9,713 nt of DNA, from contig PAXU01000049.1 of assembly GCA_002714565.1 (NCBI GenBank), positions 1-9,713 on the forward strand, written 5' to 3'. Below, piece by piece: positions 1 to 6,747 of this stretch (its first letter is position 1; each line of letters opens with the position of its first letter). Position numbers and translations under genes: made by a program. A model generated the notes under the pieces. That model saw only the letters and a program-made list of their open reading frames with translations, was not told where the DNA came from and ran no database searches. Source of the stretch: Rhodopirellula sp. (lineage in GTDB: Bacteria; Planctomycetota; Planctomycetia; Pirellulales; Pirellulaceae).

Positions 1-401
1 AATCTTGCAGATGTTGCTTGCAACAAGTTAGGGTCGACCTCATAACCGCGAACCTCGTTCGGCGATTGTTTCGGCGCTTCAATTGCTGGTAGTGACTGTA
101 CTGATTGATTTTCAATCGGCTCTTTGTCTATCGTTGTAATCAGTTGGGCGGCAATACGTTGAGCTTCTGGTGCCCCGTCGATTATTAATGCATTGGAATT
201 TGGGTCTTTAGATACCTTTGCGGTGAGACCAAATTCGGACAACATCTTGGCCACCCGTGTCTGCAATTGGTTAGCATCTAGATGTTTAACCGCATGCCGA
301 CGTGCCGAGCCTTCGTTTTGGGCCACAAGACCGGAAGCGAGATAAGTGAACCCAATAAGCGTAATAACGCAGCATACACGATAAATCGTTGACTTAGACA
401 T
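1..401 (-). CDS. gspD: Secretin GspD-like protein, N-terminal part (cut by window edge)
   Basis: This is the first 133 codons of a gene that runs off the low-coordinate edge. The start ATG is complement 399-401. The protein opens with MSKSTIYR, a hydrophobic stretch (residues 9-27) and a likely signal peptidase site after LVA (about residue 28), so it is exported. Residues about 42-95 form a small alpha/beta unit (LQTRVAKMLSEFGL, then NALIIDGAPEAQRIAAQLI) resembling the N1-type repeats of secretins. A Pro/Glu/Gln-rich linker follows, then RGYEVDPNLLQ, which looks like the start of another repeat. Known for the family: secretins form the outer-membrane pore of the T2SS. Position at the end of a gsp cluster supports GspD. 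Oddity: the usual N0 domain is not evident at the N-terminus. The ribosome binding site is weak (GGA about 9 nt before the ATG). The pore-forming domain lies outside the window, so the call rests on context plus N1-like sequence; another secretin-like periplasmic protein is possible. Confidence 0.68.
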   Translation of the reverse strand, partial: MSKSTIYRVCCVITLIGFTYLASGLVAQNEGSARRHAVKHLDANQLQTRVAKMLSEFGLTAKVSKDPNSNALIIDGAPEAQRIAAQLITTIDKEPIENQSVQSLPAIEAPKQSPNEVRGYEVDPNLLQATSAR

Positions 402-660
402 TTCTAATTCCGCTGTTAGAATCATCTGCATTCGATTGGTCCGTCGGCTTTTCGCGAAGCCTTCGGTTAGCGCGTGAATGCACAAAACGCGCACGACCTT
501 ATTAATTGGAATAATCGGCACAGTTTGCCAGCAGATTAAGAGAATCACAGAGAATGTGGCAAACAAATAATGGGTTTTTTATCCGTTTGAAGACGGATTT
601 AACCGTTTTAGTCGCAGATCGCTGACGTAATCGGACGGGATAGAATGCAAAGAAGCCTGA
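402..660. other. Intergenic region between the gspM/gspC fusion and gspD
   Basis: These 259 bp contain no convincing gene and form the longest non-coding gap in the cluster. They hold small inverted repeats: ATCCGT/ACGGAT (581-586 and 593-598, 6-nt loop), GCGCGT/ACGCGC (470-475 and 487-492, 11-nt loop), and an AAGCC/GGCTT pair near 446-461. On the gspD strand the first hairpin is followed by a run of A, not T, so it is not a classical Rho-independent terminator. A weak promoter-like pair (TTGCCA, 17 bp, TTAATC) can be found on the minus strand, but the -10 match is poor. The length suggests gspD could have its own promoter or an mRNA leader; that is inference. Confidence 0.5.
581..598. repeat. 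Inverted repeat (6-bp perfect stem, 6-nt loop) after the gspM/gspC fusion
   Basis: ATCCGT and ACGGAT pair perfectly around the loop TTGAAG. It lies about 60 bp downstream of the fusion gene's stop codon and about 180 bp upstream of gspD. A T6 run precedes it on the plus strand, so on the transcribed minus strand the hairpin is followed by A6. It might be an RNA-processing or pause hairpin; a terminator role is not supported. Confidence 0.4.
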
Positions 661-1926
661 CTATGGGGACTCTGTGCCTGGCGTTTCTAGTGCATCTAGT
701 ACCGCGTCCGTTAGATTCTGAGCCTCTGAAAGCGTCTTTCCGGACGGGACGGATAACAGACCTTGCTCAGCGTGCTCAACTTCAAGAGCCTTGTTTGAGA
801 TTGAAACGATTTTGCCTTGAAATGTACCTAGGTCAATAGGATCACCAATGGTGAGTTTAAGCATTTCTTGTTTTTCCCGCCGCCAGATCCATGCTTCAAG
901 ACGATCATTGATTTCAACTGTTGCAGTGAATACCGCAAGCTGAGCGACATCAAAGGGCTTTGGTGGTTCAACTTTCTCTGGCTCGGGGGTTGGTGGGCGT
1001 TCTCTAAATACTATTGAGATGCTTTTTATTTCAGATTGTTTCGCAGGAATACCAGTATCTGTAGCCTGAACCTGTATTTCAAACTCACCAACTTCGTCAC
1101 TTTGAACCCTAACGCGACCATCATTGGTGAATTCAATTTGTGACTCGTTAGGGAAATTGTGTTTGATGAGTTCATAGGAAACAGTTTGGTTTCGATCTTT
1201 TGCGTCTGCGGTAAGACGGAAGGATTCTCTGTCGTCCTCATCTTCAGAGATATAAAATGATTGCCGCGTGCTGCTTGTTATTGTTGGTGCGTTATTACCT
1301 GGGCCAAAAAGGTTTCTGTTTAGTATTGCTTCTGCGTATTTCGCTGCATCGCCATGGGAAAGTGTCTCTTTCGATTTTATTGCTTCCAAGTCAACTGTTT
1401 TTGGCGCATCGCTAAGTGCGATTGCTTCGACAGTCATTCTTACGCTAAGTTCGTCTTGGCTTAATGGCTGTAAACTGAGTTGGTTGACTCGATGTAAGAT
1501 CTGTTTGCTGTAGAAGGCATAGAGCATGTTCGTAATGCTGTCGAGCGAACCAGCGAATGAAACCTGAAAAGGGTGTCGAACGAAGAGTGCATCTTCTGAC
1601 TCAGTGATGGCGTTGGACGCGATTTTAACATTATTGAACTTATAATCGTCCTGTTGTAAGAGATCGATCAACCACGCTTTATAGGCTGTTTGGGCTGTCG
1701 AAATGTCACTTGGTAGACTCTGGCCACGCATTTCATCGAATTGTTGAGCCAGCTTTTCGACCTCACGTTCCGCGATGTCGATATCGTCCACCTGACGCTG
1801 TGCTTGTTCAAGTTCCCTTTCAAGGTCCGATAGAGTCGCACTGTAGGAGTTGAAAATCCAAGAGACGATGGTAAGTGCTAAAATAACACCACCAATTTGA
1901 GTTAGTCTTTTTTCACGTTTTGTCAT
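661..1926 (-). CDS. gspM: Fusion protein: GspM/PilO-like region, cadherin-like domain, GspC/PilP-like domain
   Basis: The 421-residue protein follows gspL by 38 bp and ends with TAG at complement 661-663. Layout: a short basic cytoplasmic N-terminus (MTKREKR); one membrane segment (about 10-26); a heptad-rich coiled coil (about 31-70); a PilO/GspM-like alpha/beta periplasmic region (about 75-175); AILNRNLFGPG (200-210), resembling the motif that precedes the homology region of GspC/PilP proteins; a cadherin/Ig-like beta domain (about 212-308, ending in EFEIQVQATDTGIPAKQS); a Pro/Glu linker (310-324); and a small beta domain (about 328-395, with IGDPIDLGTFQGKIVSI) like the GspC homology region. 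Family knowledge: GspM partners GspL, and GspC links the inner membrane to the secretin. Inference: this protein does both jobs, since no separate gspC is seen and it sits between gspL and gspD. It is far longer than ordinary GspM (about 160-180 residues). The region just upstream of the start has a modest AAGGGTGA ribosome site. Membrane and coiled-coil calls are strong; the three domain assignments are by eye. Confidence 0.8.
   Translation of the reverse strand: MTKREKRLTQIGGVILALTIVSWIFNSYSATLSDLERELEQAQRQVDDIDIAEREVEKLAQQFDEMRGQSLPSDISTAQTAYKAWLIDLLQQDDYKFNNVKIASNAITESEDALFVRHPFQVSFAGSLDSITNMLYAFYSKQILHRVNQLSLQPLSQDELSVRMTVEAIALSDAPKTVDLEAIKSKETLSHGDAAKYAEAILNRNLFGPGNNAPTITSSTRQSFYISEDEDDRESFRLTADAKDRNQTVSYELIKHNFPNESQIEFTNDGRVRVQSDEVGEFEIQVQATDTGIPAKQSEIKSISIVFRERPPTPEPEKVEPPKPFDVAQLAVFTATVEINDRLEAWIWRREKQEMLKLTIGDPIDLGTFQGKIVSISNKALEVEHAEQGLLSVPSGKTLSEAQNLTDAVLDALETPGTESP
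1003..1293 (-). other. Cadherin/Ig-like beta domain inside the GspM/GspC fusion
   Basis: Residues about 212-308 start NAPTITSS and continue with alternating strands (ESFRLTADAKD, QTVSYELI, QIEFTNDGRVRVQ, GEFEIQVQATDTGIPAKQS, KSISIVF). The pattern 'NAPxI...; F.L.A.D.......YEL......; .I....G.V.V......G.FEI.VQATD.G.P' fits cadherin-like or related extracellular beta-sandwich domains. It divides the GspM-like part from the GspC-like part. Assignment is by pattern only. Confidence 0.6.
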
Positions 1927-1964
1927 GTGACATCACCCTTGCTTGGGAAACGCTGAGTTAAATT

Positions 1965-3620
1965 CTAATTTGTTTCTTCTGGTGTCGCGGTTTCAGAATC
2001 AGATACTGTAGTATCGGGTTCCACATCATTGGCTGAAGGGTCGGATCTTTCGGCTTGATCGTCAGTGTTTGCTGTCGAGACCGGTGTTTCAGACGCCGCG
2101 TTATTGGGATCGCTTTCCTGTTCAACAATCGAAGACTGTTCAGGAGCATCAGCGACTACACCTGGCATAATGCGAATTACTTCCCGGGTTAGCCATGGGT
2201 ATCGAACCGCTTCTTCTGTCTTGCTGAGACCGCTACTTTGGATTGTATGCACATTACTTCGGACGCTGTCTTCAAGTGTTTTTAGTACGCCGTAATCCCT
2301 GACAGCGACTTCCATCGCTATGCTCCAGAGCGGGGCGTTAGATTGGCCGGTCGGGTCAAAAGCTCGAGCTTCTGTGTTTGCGCGAAAATCAGCGACGATC
2401 GCGTCGTCCGAATTTGGAAACGTCTGACACAGGTAGACGAGTTGGTCCAGCCAGTTTTTCGTTTTACCCTGATACTTGGTGATAATCAGATCTTTGGTGA
2501 CTAGTTCCTCCTGACGTTCCAAAAAAGCTTTACCAGCTTCGATATCGGCATTCATTGATGCGAGTTCCAATGAACGACTGCGAATCGGAAGGTAGAGGGC
2601 TAGGATAAGAAGCATAATGACTGCGGCTGTCAGAATTGCTGTTCGGCCATGCTTTTCTGTTACTGACGGCGGTGGGGGCGTTTTGCGAGGATTCGAAAAA
2701 TCGATCGCTGGGCGATGCTCATTTGCTGCTGCGTCGATTATGGCAATGAGGGATGCGTAACGGCCGCAATGAAGATTATCGGTATTTTTTGGCGTCGCAC
2801 CGTTATGTGTTAGTGTGAAGGGATTGAGCACCTCAACCTCTAGCTTTAAGTCTTTTGCCAACGCCTCTGAGAGATCACTTTCGTCTGTATCCCCCAGCAG
2901 AATTAGTTTTTCGATCTCAAGCGTATCGTTGAGATGAGAGGCTGAAGCAAGCGTACGTTTTATTTCGGAAATAATATTTTCTGTATTGTGCACGCCGGAA
3001 GCCGGCAATTGCACGGTACGCATGATCGGCGCGGAATGATCATGGACCACGGTAAGCTCAATTTGATCTGCCAAAATATCGACAGCCAAAATTGGCTCCG
3101 CAATAGCGTAACGGTCGCAAAGTAATGCGGCTGTTAGCAGCGGGCGCAATGAAATGCGTGTCGGCGTTAATCCAGCCGGTCCACATATACCTATCACATC
3201 AGCAATTGTGTCAGGTGAGACGGCCGCGGCAAGCACGGAACTAGCTTGCAGATCATCATCTAATTGTTGTGGATAGAAATCGAGGGTCCACTCTTCAGTC
3301 ATCTGTGAAAACTGCTGGGGTGCCTGCATTTCTACTATCACCGGTAGTTCGTCAGTGGGAACCGGTGGTACGTCAAACGTTCGTGCTTCTACTTGCCCTC
3401 TGCCCAACGCAATCAAGCAATTACTATTTGCCGGGACTTGCAGCATTTTGGCGTTATCAGCAATGTATTGGCCAATTATAGACGGCAATTCCTGAGGAGA
3501 GTTCGCCTCTGGAGTGGGAAACGCTGCTGCATGATCAACACCTACGTTTCCACCTCGAGATGATGCAACGAGAACTCTAACTTCAAGTGAATCCCATTCG
3601 ATTGCAATGTATTTAGCCAT
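1965..3620 (-). CDS. gspL: T2SS inner-membrane scaffold protein GspL (PilM-PilN-like fusion)
   Basis: GspL anchors the ATPase GspE to the inner membrane and pairs with GspM in the periplasm. The 551-residue protein starts MAKYIAIEWD, as expected for the first strand of a PilM/GspL actin-like cytoplasmic domain (about 1-300; AVDILADQIELTVV at 179-192 fits a second core strand pair). A proline-rich junction (IDFSNPRKTPPPP, about 306-318) leads to a single membrane helix (about 327-346), a coiled-coil-prone stretch (about 347-375), and a PilN/GspL-like periplasmic region (about 385-485). The last ~60 residues (491-551) are very acidic, rich in Ser, Thr, Asp, Glu and Pro, and look disordered; this tail is unusual for GspL and makes the protein longer than the common ~400 residues. 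It starts 27 bp after gspK with a weak AAGAG ribosome site. Cytoplasm-in, periplasm-out topology follows the family. Confidence 0.88.
   Translation of the reverse strand: MAKYIAIEWDSLEVRVLVASSRGGNVGVDHAAAFPTPEANSPQELPSIIGQYIADNAKMLQVPANSNCLIALGRGQVEARTFDVPPVPTDELPVIVEMQAPQQFSQMTEEWTLDFYPQQLDDDLQASSVLAAAVSPDTIADVIGICGPAGLTPTRISLRPLLTAALLCDRYAIAEPILAVDILADQIELTVVHDHSAPIMRTVQLPASGVHNTENIISEIKRTLASASHLNDTLEIEKLILLGDTDESDLSEALAKDLKLEVEVLNPFTLTHNGATPKNTDNLHCGRYASLIAIIDAAANEHRPAIDFSNPRKTPPPPSVTEKHGRTAILTAAVIMLLILALYLPIRSRSLELASMNADIEAGKAFLERQEELVTKDLIITKYQGKTKNWLDQLVYLCQTFPNSDDAIVADFRANTEARAFDPTGQSNAPLWSIAMEVAVRDYGVLKTLEDSVRSNVHTIQSSGLSKTEEAVRYPWLTREVIRIMPGVVADAPEQSSIVEQESDPNNAASETPVSTANTDDQAERSDPSANDVEPDTTVSDSETATPEETN
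1968..2150 (-). other. Acidic low-complexity C-terminal tail of GspL
   Basis: Residues 491-551 of GspL contain about a dozen and a half Asp/Glu, one Arg and no Lys, with many Ser, Thr, Pro and Asn. No hydrophobic core is visible, so it is probably disordered. From topology it would lie in the periplasm. Function unknown. Confidence 0.7.
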
Positions 3621-3647
3621 AAGGCATCTCTTAATTTAAAAATAGGG

Positions 3648-5294
3648 TTATGGTGTGGGCAAGCTCATGGGAGCCTGTCCAGGAACTGAACCATCTATGT
3701 ACTGTAAGCCTAGCATTTCAAGGCTATAGCCGCGGCCCAAATGGCTGAGGTCTCTCCATAAACGTATACGGGGTGTAGCGGTTGTACGATCTATAACAAC
3801 TTCAACGCGTGATGACGCTGCCCCATCTTCGAAATAGCCGATAACCTGTGTTCGAAACACATCGCCACCGACACAAATAAATGGAAGCATTTGGCGAAAT
3901 TCATCTAGATCGACAATTAAGTTTTTTAGCAACCACGCCTCGGTCGGCTGCATTTTGCTGACATCCTCAGCGGGATCGGGGATACGCTCTTGAATGATTC
4001 GGTCTACAATTTCCTCTGTAATGCCGGGGATGCCCATCAGAAGTGATCGTGGTGCCTGATTTATATTGATCCGCCCCGGTATCGTTGGATTTGAGTTAGC
4101 TGCCGCGTTATCCATTAAATTGTCGACATAGGCGCCAAGCGAGTTTAATGGGAATGCCGGGTTGACTAGGACGGGCCCTTCCAGACCTTCCACTTCTAGC
4201 CGTATTTCAACCAATTCGAGTAGCTGTGTGATTGAACGTGAAGGTGGAAGAGTGAAGTCCATCTCGATCGTTGCGGCTGGTACACCGTTTTCAGTCTCGC
4301 TTGAATTGCTCTCGGACTGACGATAAAGAATGATAAAATTGGCAACATCAAGACTGAATTTAGATTGTAAGTCTTGGTGCAATGTTTCGAGATCCTCACT
4401 GTTGACATCGATACGAGGCTCACCGGCAGCGTTGAGGTTAGCTTCTTGGCTGTACAGTGTAAGAAACGATGCCCACCCGCGTTCAATACCAGCCATCGCA
4501 GGATCGCCGGTCATGGCTGTTGCTGGCGGCGTCATTGCTTGGTTTGCAGTATTAGCACCGTTGTTTATTAACCCAGTTTCTGATGGATCGACCATCCCGT
4601 TTCGGTTTGCGTCTTGGCCAAATAGTAGTTGTGGAAATACTCCGCGGATCAATAATAATTCTTCCACGGTATCAAGTGGCCCGTTTTTTGGCGAATACGG
4701 AGGAACAAGGCTCTGGTAGTAGTCGTATTCCGCGCCATATTCTCGTGTGTCGTCATCTTCATCAATCCAGTCCAGAATGCTGTCTGCAACATCTTCGCTC
4801 ATTCCGGGAAGAGCCATTAGTAGTGTACGGCCACCGTTGGTGACATAAGTATCGGCCAAGAGAAGCGCGTTCAGATTGATGCGAGCGGATTCGTCCTCTA
4901 AACCATAACGTATGCCAGACATTAAACCCGTTTGATCGACAAAGGGCGCAACTGCTGTGAAGTTGGCAATATTGCGAGGGTTTGTGTCGGGTACAACATT
5001 GATGGCTTGAAACATCATGGAGTTGTTGTACTCACCGCCCGCATCGTATCGTTGTTGATCCGGCAAGATAAGGTGCATACGGATCATGTCGATCCCTGAA
5101 TCTGCTGTCCAACGAGCCTGGATGCGTTCACCACTTAAGTCTGCGGCTTCGTCATACGTGATCATTAGATCAGTAAATGTGTATGCTCCAAGGGAAAGCA
5201 TTAAAATAACAACGAGCACAATAATAAGTATCATGCCCTCCTGCTTCAATCGCCCGGAGTTTGGGTCCAACGAATTGTGTGAGTGACGTGTCAT
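3648..5294 (-). CDS. gspK: Minor pseudopilin GspK
   Basis: GspK caps the pseudopilus tip together with GspI and GspJ. The 548-residue protein has a leader ending in KQEG (Gly20), then MILIIVLVVILMLSLGAYTF, a hydrophobic N-terminal helix. Position +5 of the predicted mature protein is Ile, not Glu; loss of Glu5 is typical of GspK. Further family marks: DESARINLNALL (134-145), a first helix-hairpin-helix-like domain with DSILDWIDEDDD (171-182), GPLDTVEELLLIRGV (205-219), and a second such unit (RININQAPRSLLMGIPGITEEIVDRII, 408-434, described here in parts: RININQ, GIPGIT, EEIVDRII). An EF-hand-like loop DANRNGMVDPSE lies at 228-239. It is longer than proteobacterial GspK (about 300-330 residues). 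Its ATG overlaps the gspJ stop codon in ATGA (5291-5294), so translation is probably coupled. Little Shine-Dalgarno sequence is visible before the ATG, in keeping with coupling. Confidence 0.92.
   Translation of the reverse strand: MTRHSHNSLDPNSGRLKQEGMILIIVLVVILMLSLGAYTFTDLMITYDEAADLSGERIQARWTADSGIDMIRMHLILPDQQRYDAGGEYNNSMMFQAINVVPDTNPRNIANFTAVAPFVDQTGLMSGIRYGLEDESARINLNALLLADTYVTNGGRTLLMALPGMSEDVADSILDWIDEDDDTREYGAEYDYYQSLVPPYSPKNGPLDTVEELLLIRGVFPQLLFGQDANRNGMVDPSETGLINNGANTANQAMTPPATAMTGDPAMAGIERGWASFLTLYSQEANLNAAGEPRIDVNSEDLETLHQDLQSKFSLDVANFIILYRQSESNSSETENGVPAATIEMDFTLPPSRSITQLLELVEIRLEVEGLEGPVLVNPAFPLNSLGAYVDNLMDNAAANSNPTIPGRININQAPRSLLMGIPGITEEIVDRIIQERIPDPAEDVSKMQPTEAWLLKNLIVDLDEFRQMLPFICVGGDVFRTQVIGYFEDGAASSRVEVVIDRTTATPRIRLWRDLSHLGRGYSLEMLGLQYIDGSVPGQAPMSLPTP
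4578..4613 (-). other. EF-hand/dockerin-like calcium loop in GspK
   Basis: Residues 228-239 read DANRNGMVDPSE, with Asp1, Asn3, Asn5, Val/hydrophobic at 8, Asp9 and Glu12: a good match to a 12-residue EF-hand loop. GspK of E. coli binds calcium in a different-looking site, so this may be an equivalent ligand set or an insertion. Calcium binding is inferred from sequence only. Confidence 0.7.
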
Positions 5295-6292
5295 AAGCCT
5301 AATGATTCTAAGCCCTCGTCAGTATTATCCACGTCATTGATTTTTCCGGCAGGTAATCGCACGACCATGCGATACGAGACGATAGATTGTTCGGGCCCGG
5401 TAATGCTGGAATTAGCTGCTAGGACTACGCCACCTGACTTGTGGGGGGCACGACTGCGCATCGTAAGCAACACCTGAACTGCGATAGGTATTCCTTCCAT
5501 GACATCGCTGTCCCACTCAGGTAGCCATTCGTAGCCATCCCAGTACATAAATTCGATGGATTGTACTTCAGGTGCAAGGAGTCGATCCTTGCTCTGAAGA
5601 CCAATTGCATTTCCCGATGAGAGCGCAAAACGTCCTGTAGCGCGGTCAATCTGTCTTCGGACTAACCCTGCTGTAAACTCATTTTCTAGACTGAAACCGG
5701 AGACCCGCTGTGTTGTAGCAGATGCAGTTTCCGGGCGCACATAATAAGTAACCGTTTTAACATCGCTTGGTATGTCGGCAATTGCAGCGGTGTTCTGAGG
5801 GTTGTAGAGTACTTGATATTCTTCTTGACGTGGGAGTCGACTAACGTCAATCATCAGCTCGTATTGATTACCATAAAGTCCCGGCGCCTCTGGTAAACCT
5901 ACGTCGTTAGCAATATTTGTCGTGTTTTCAGTTTCATTGTCCGGAGGACCGAGTAGCCCGGACAGATCATCACCGAGCATTCCATCGATGCCAGATAGAT
6001 CCATACCCTCTAGATCGCCGGACATCAGGTCACCTAGCCCTTCGAGCCCTTCCAATCCAGCTTCTACATCTACGCCTTCGTATTGGACCGTAGACTTTAA
6101 GTCATTTGAGATCTGTCGTAGGATCGCACGTGCCAGTTGCGCTTCCTCGCTGTCGGCGCGTCGACGGTCAAGCGTATCAAGATAGAGGCTGGTCGCTGTA
6201 CCAATTAAGGCCAAAATGGTGCCCATCAGTGAGAGCGAGATTATTAATTCGAATAAGGTGAAACCACGAGAATGGCCATGTTTACTTGTCAT
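5291..6292 (-). CDS. gspJ: Minor pseudopilin GspJ
   Basis: GspJ joins GspI and GspK at the pseudopilus tip. The 333-residue protein has a prepilin leader MTSKHGHSRG followed by FTLFELIISLSLMGTILALI; cleavage after Gly10 puts Glu at +5 (Glu15), the type IV pilin-like rule. The core has GspJ-like features: LARAILRQISNDL (53-65), YVRPE-type strand in the middle, a strand pair VQSIEFMYWDGYEWLPEW (part of the typical GspJ C-terminal half), and IPIAVQVLLTMR. Residues 74-117 form a Gly/Leu/Asp/Glu-rich insert (GLEGLEGLGDLMSGDLEG and similar) that seems absent from the short GspJ proteins of enterobacteria (about 190-200 residues). It starts 2 bp after the gspI stop; a GGAGAG ribosome site sits at complement 6299-6304, 6 nt from the ATG. 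The stop overlaps gspK in ATGA. Confidence 0.87.
   Translation of the reverse strand: MTSKHGHSRGFTLFELIISLSLMGTILALIGTATSLYLDTLDRRRADSEEAQLARAILRQISNDLKSTVQYEGVDVEAGLEGLEGLGDLMSGDLEGMDLSGIDGMLGDDLSGLLGPPDNETENTTNIANDVGLPEAPGLYGNQYELMIDVSRLPRQEEYQVLYNPQNTAAIADIPSDVKTVTYYVRPETASATTQRVSGFSLENEFTAGLVRRQIDRATGRFALSSGNAIGLQSKDRLLAPEVQSIEFMYWDGYEWLPEWDSDVMEGIPIAVQVLLTMRSRAPHKSGGVVLAANSSITGPEQSIVSYRMVVRLPAGKINDVDNTDEGLESLGL
5942..6073 (-). repeat. Gly/Leu/Asp-rich low-complexity insert in GspJ
   Basis: Residues 74-117 of GspJ are built mostly of G, L, D, E, M and S in short irregular units such as GLEGLEGLGDL, GDLEGMDL and GIDGMLGDDL. It follows the conserved N-terminal helix region and precedes an Asn/Thr/Glu linker. 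It looks like an expanded loop rather than a folded domain. Confidence 0.65.
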
Positions 6293-6294
6293 CG

Positions 6295-6747
6295 TTAGCT
6301 CTCCAGTTGCTGCAGCAATTCAGTGATCGTCTTATTGCTGTCGGGGGAAAGCTCGATAGATGGATCGATCATCCATGTCACTAATTGAAAACGAATGGGA
6401 TCGCTTCCATCGGTCGTTACCTGCTCCACCATCACGACGATGTTGAGTAAGGTTCCGGTGTCATCTACTGGCTGGGACATTACGGTGTACTGCCAGCCCG
6501 ACGGTGCCTCGTATTGTTCAAACGGTATCGGACCAATCGACTCAGCGGGCTGGGCGCCAGATTTGATTTCACCAAGCTTGGACTCACAAAGAAACTGTGC
6601 CGTGGTTTCAATCTGAGCGCGTTCTGCCGAACGTGCGCCGGTCATGACGAGATTTCCGATTGCGGCTAGGGACAATCCCAGTATCGTGAGTGCGATGATA
6701 ATCTCCATTAAGGAGAAACCATGATGTCGGGCATAACGCTGAGTCAT
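6295..6747 (-). CDS. gspI: Minor pseudopilin GspI
   Basis: The 150-residue protein is a type II secretion minor pseudopilin. Leader MTQRYARHHG ends in Gly10; the mature part begins FSLMEIIIALTILGLSLAAIG with Glu at +5 (Glu15). The downstream segment ARSAERAQIETTAQFLCESKLGEI (split here: AERAQIETTAQFLCESKLGE) matches the GspI habit of an 'A...A..LaeskL.e' helix. Its length is close to the family's usual 120-150 residues. Known role: GspI nucleates the GspI-J-K tip complex. Its ATG overlaps the gspH stop in ATGA (6744-6747) and is preceded by a strong Shine-Dalgarno sequence, which fixes the start. Confidence 0.88.
   Translation of the reverse strand: MTQRYARHHGFSLMEIIIALTILGLSLAAIGNLVMTGARSAERAQIETTAQFLCESKLGEIKSGAQPAESIGPIPFEQYEAPSGWQYTVMSQPVDDTGTLLNIVVMVEQVTTDGSDPIRFQLVTWMIDPSIELSPDSNKTITELLQQLES

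Noticed and set aside
517..534. Sigma-54 promoter-like TGGCA sequence upstream of gspD on the minus strand
   Set aside because: The -24-like element TGGCA is present, but no GC-containing TTGC element lies at the right spacing.
577..598. Rho-independent terminator after the GspM/GspC fusion gene
   Set aside because: On the transcribed strand the hairpin is followed by A residues rather than T, and the stem is only 6 bp.
645..839. A 64-codon plus-strand frame with a hydrophobic start overlapping the end of the GspM/GspC fusion gene
   Set aside because: It looks a little like a signal peptide but mostly overlaps the conserved C-terminal coding region on the other strand and has no other support.
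4330..4719. A 129-codon open frame on the plus strand
   Set aside because: It is antisense to the conserved part of gspK and has no ribosome site or family-like sequence.
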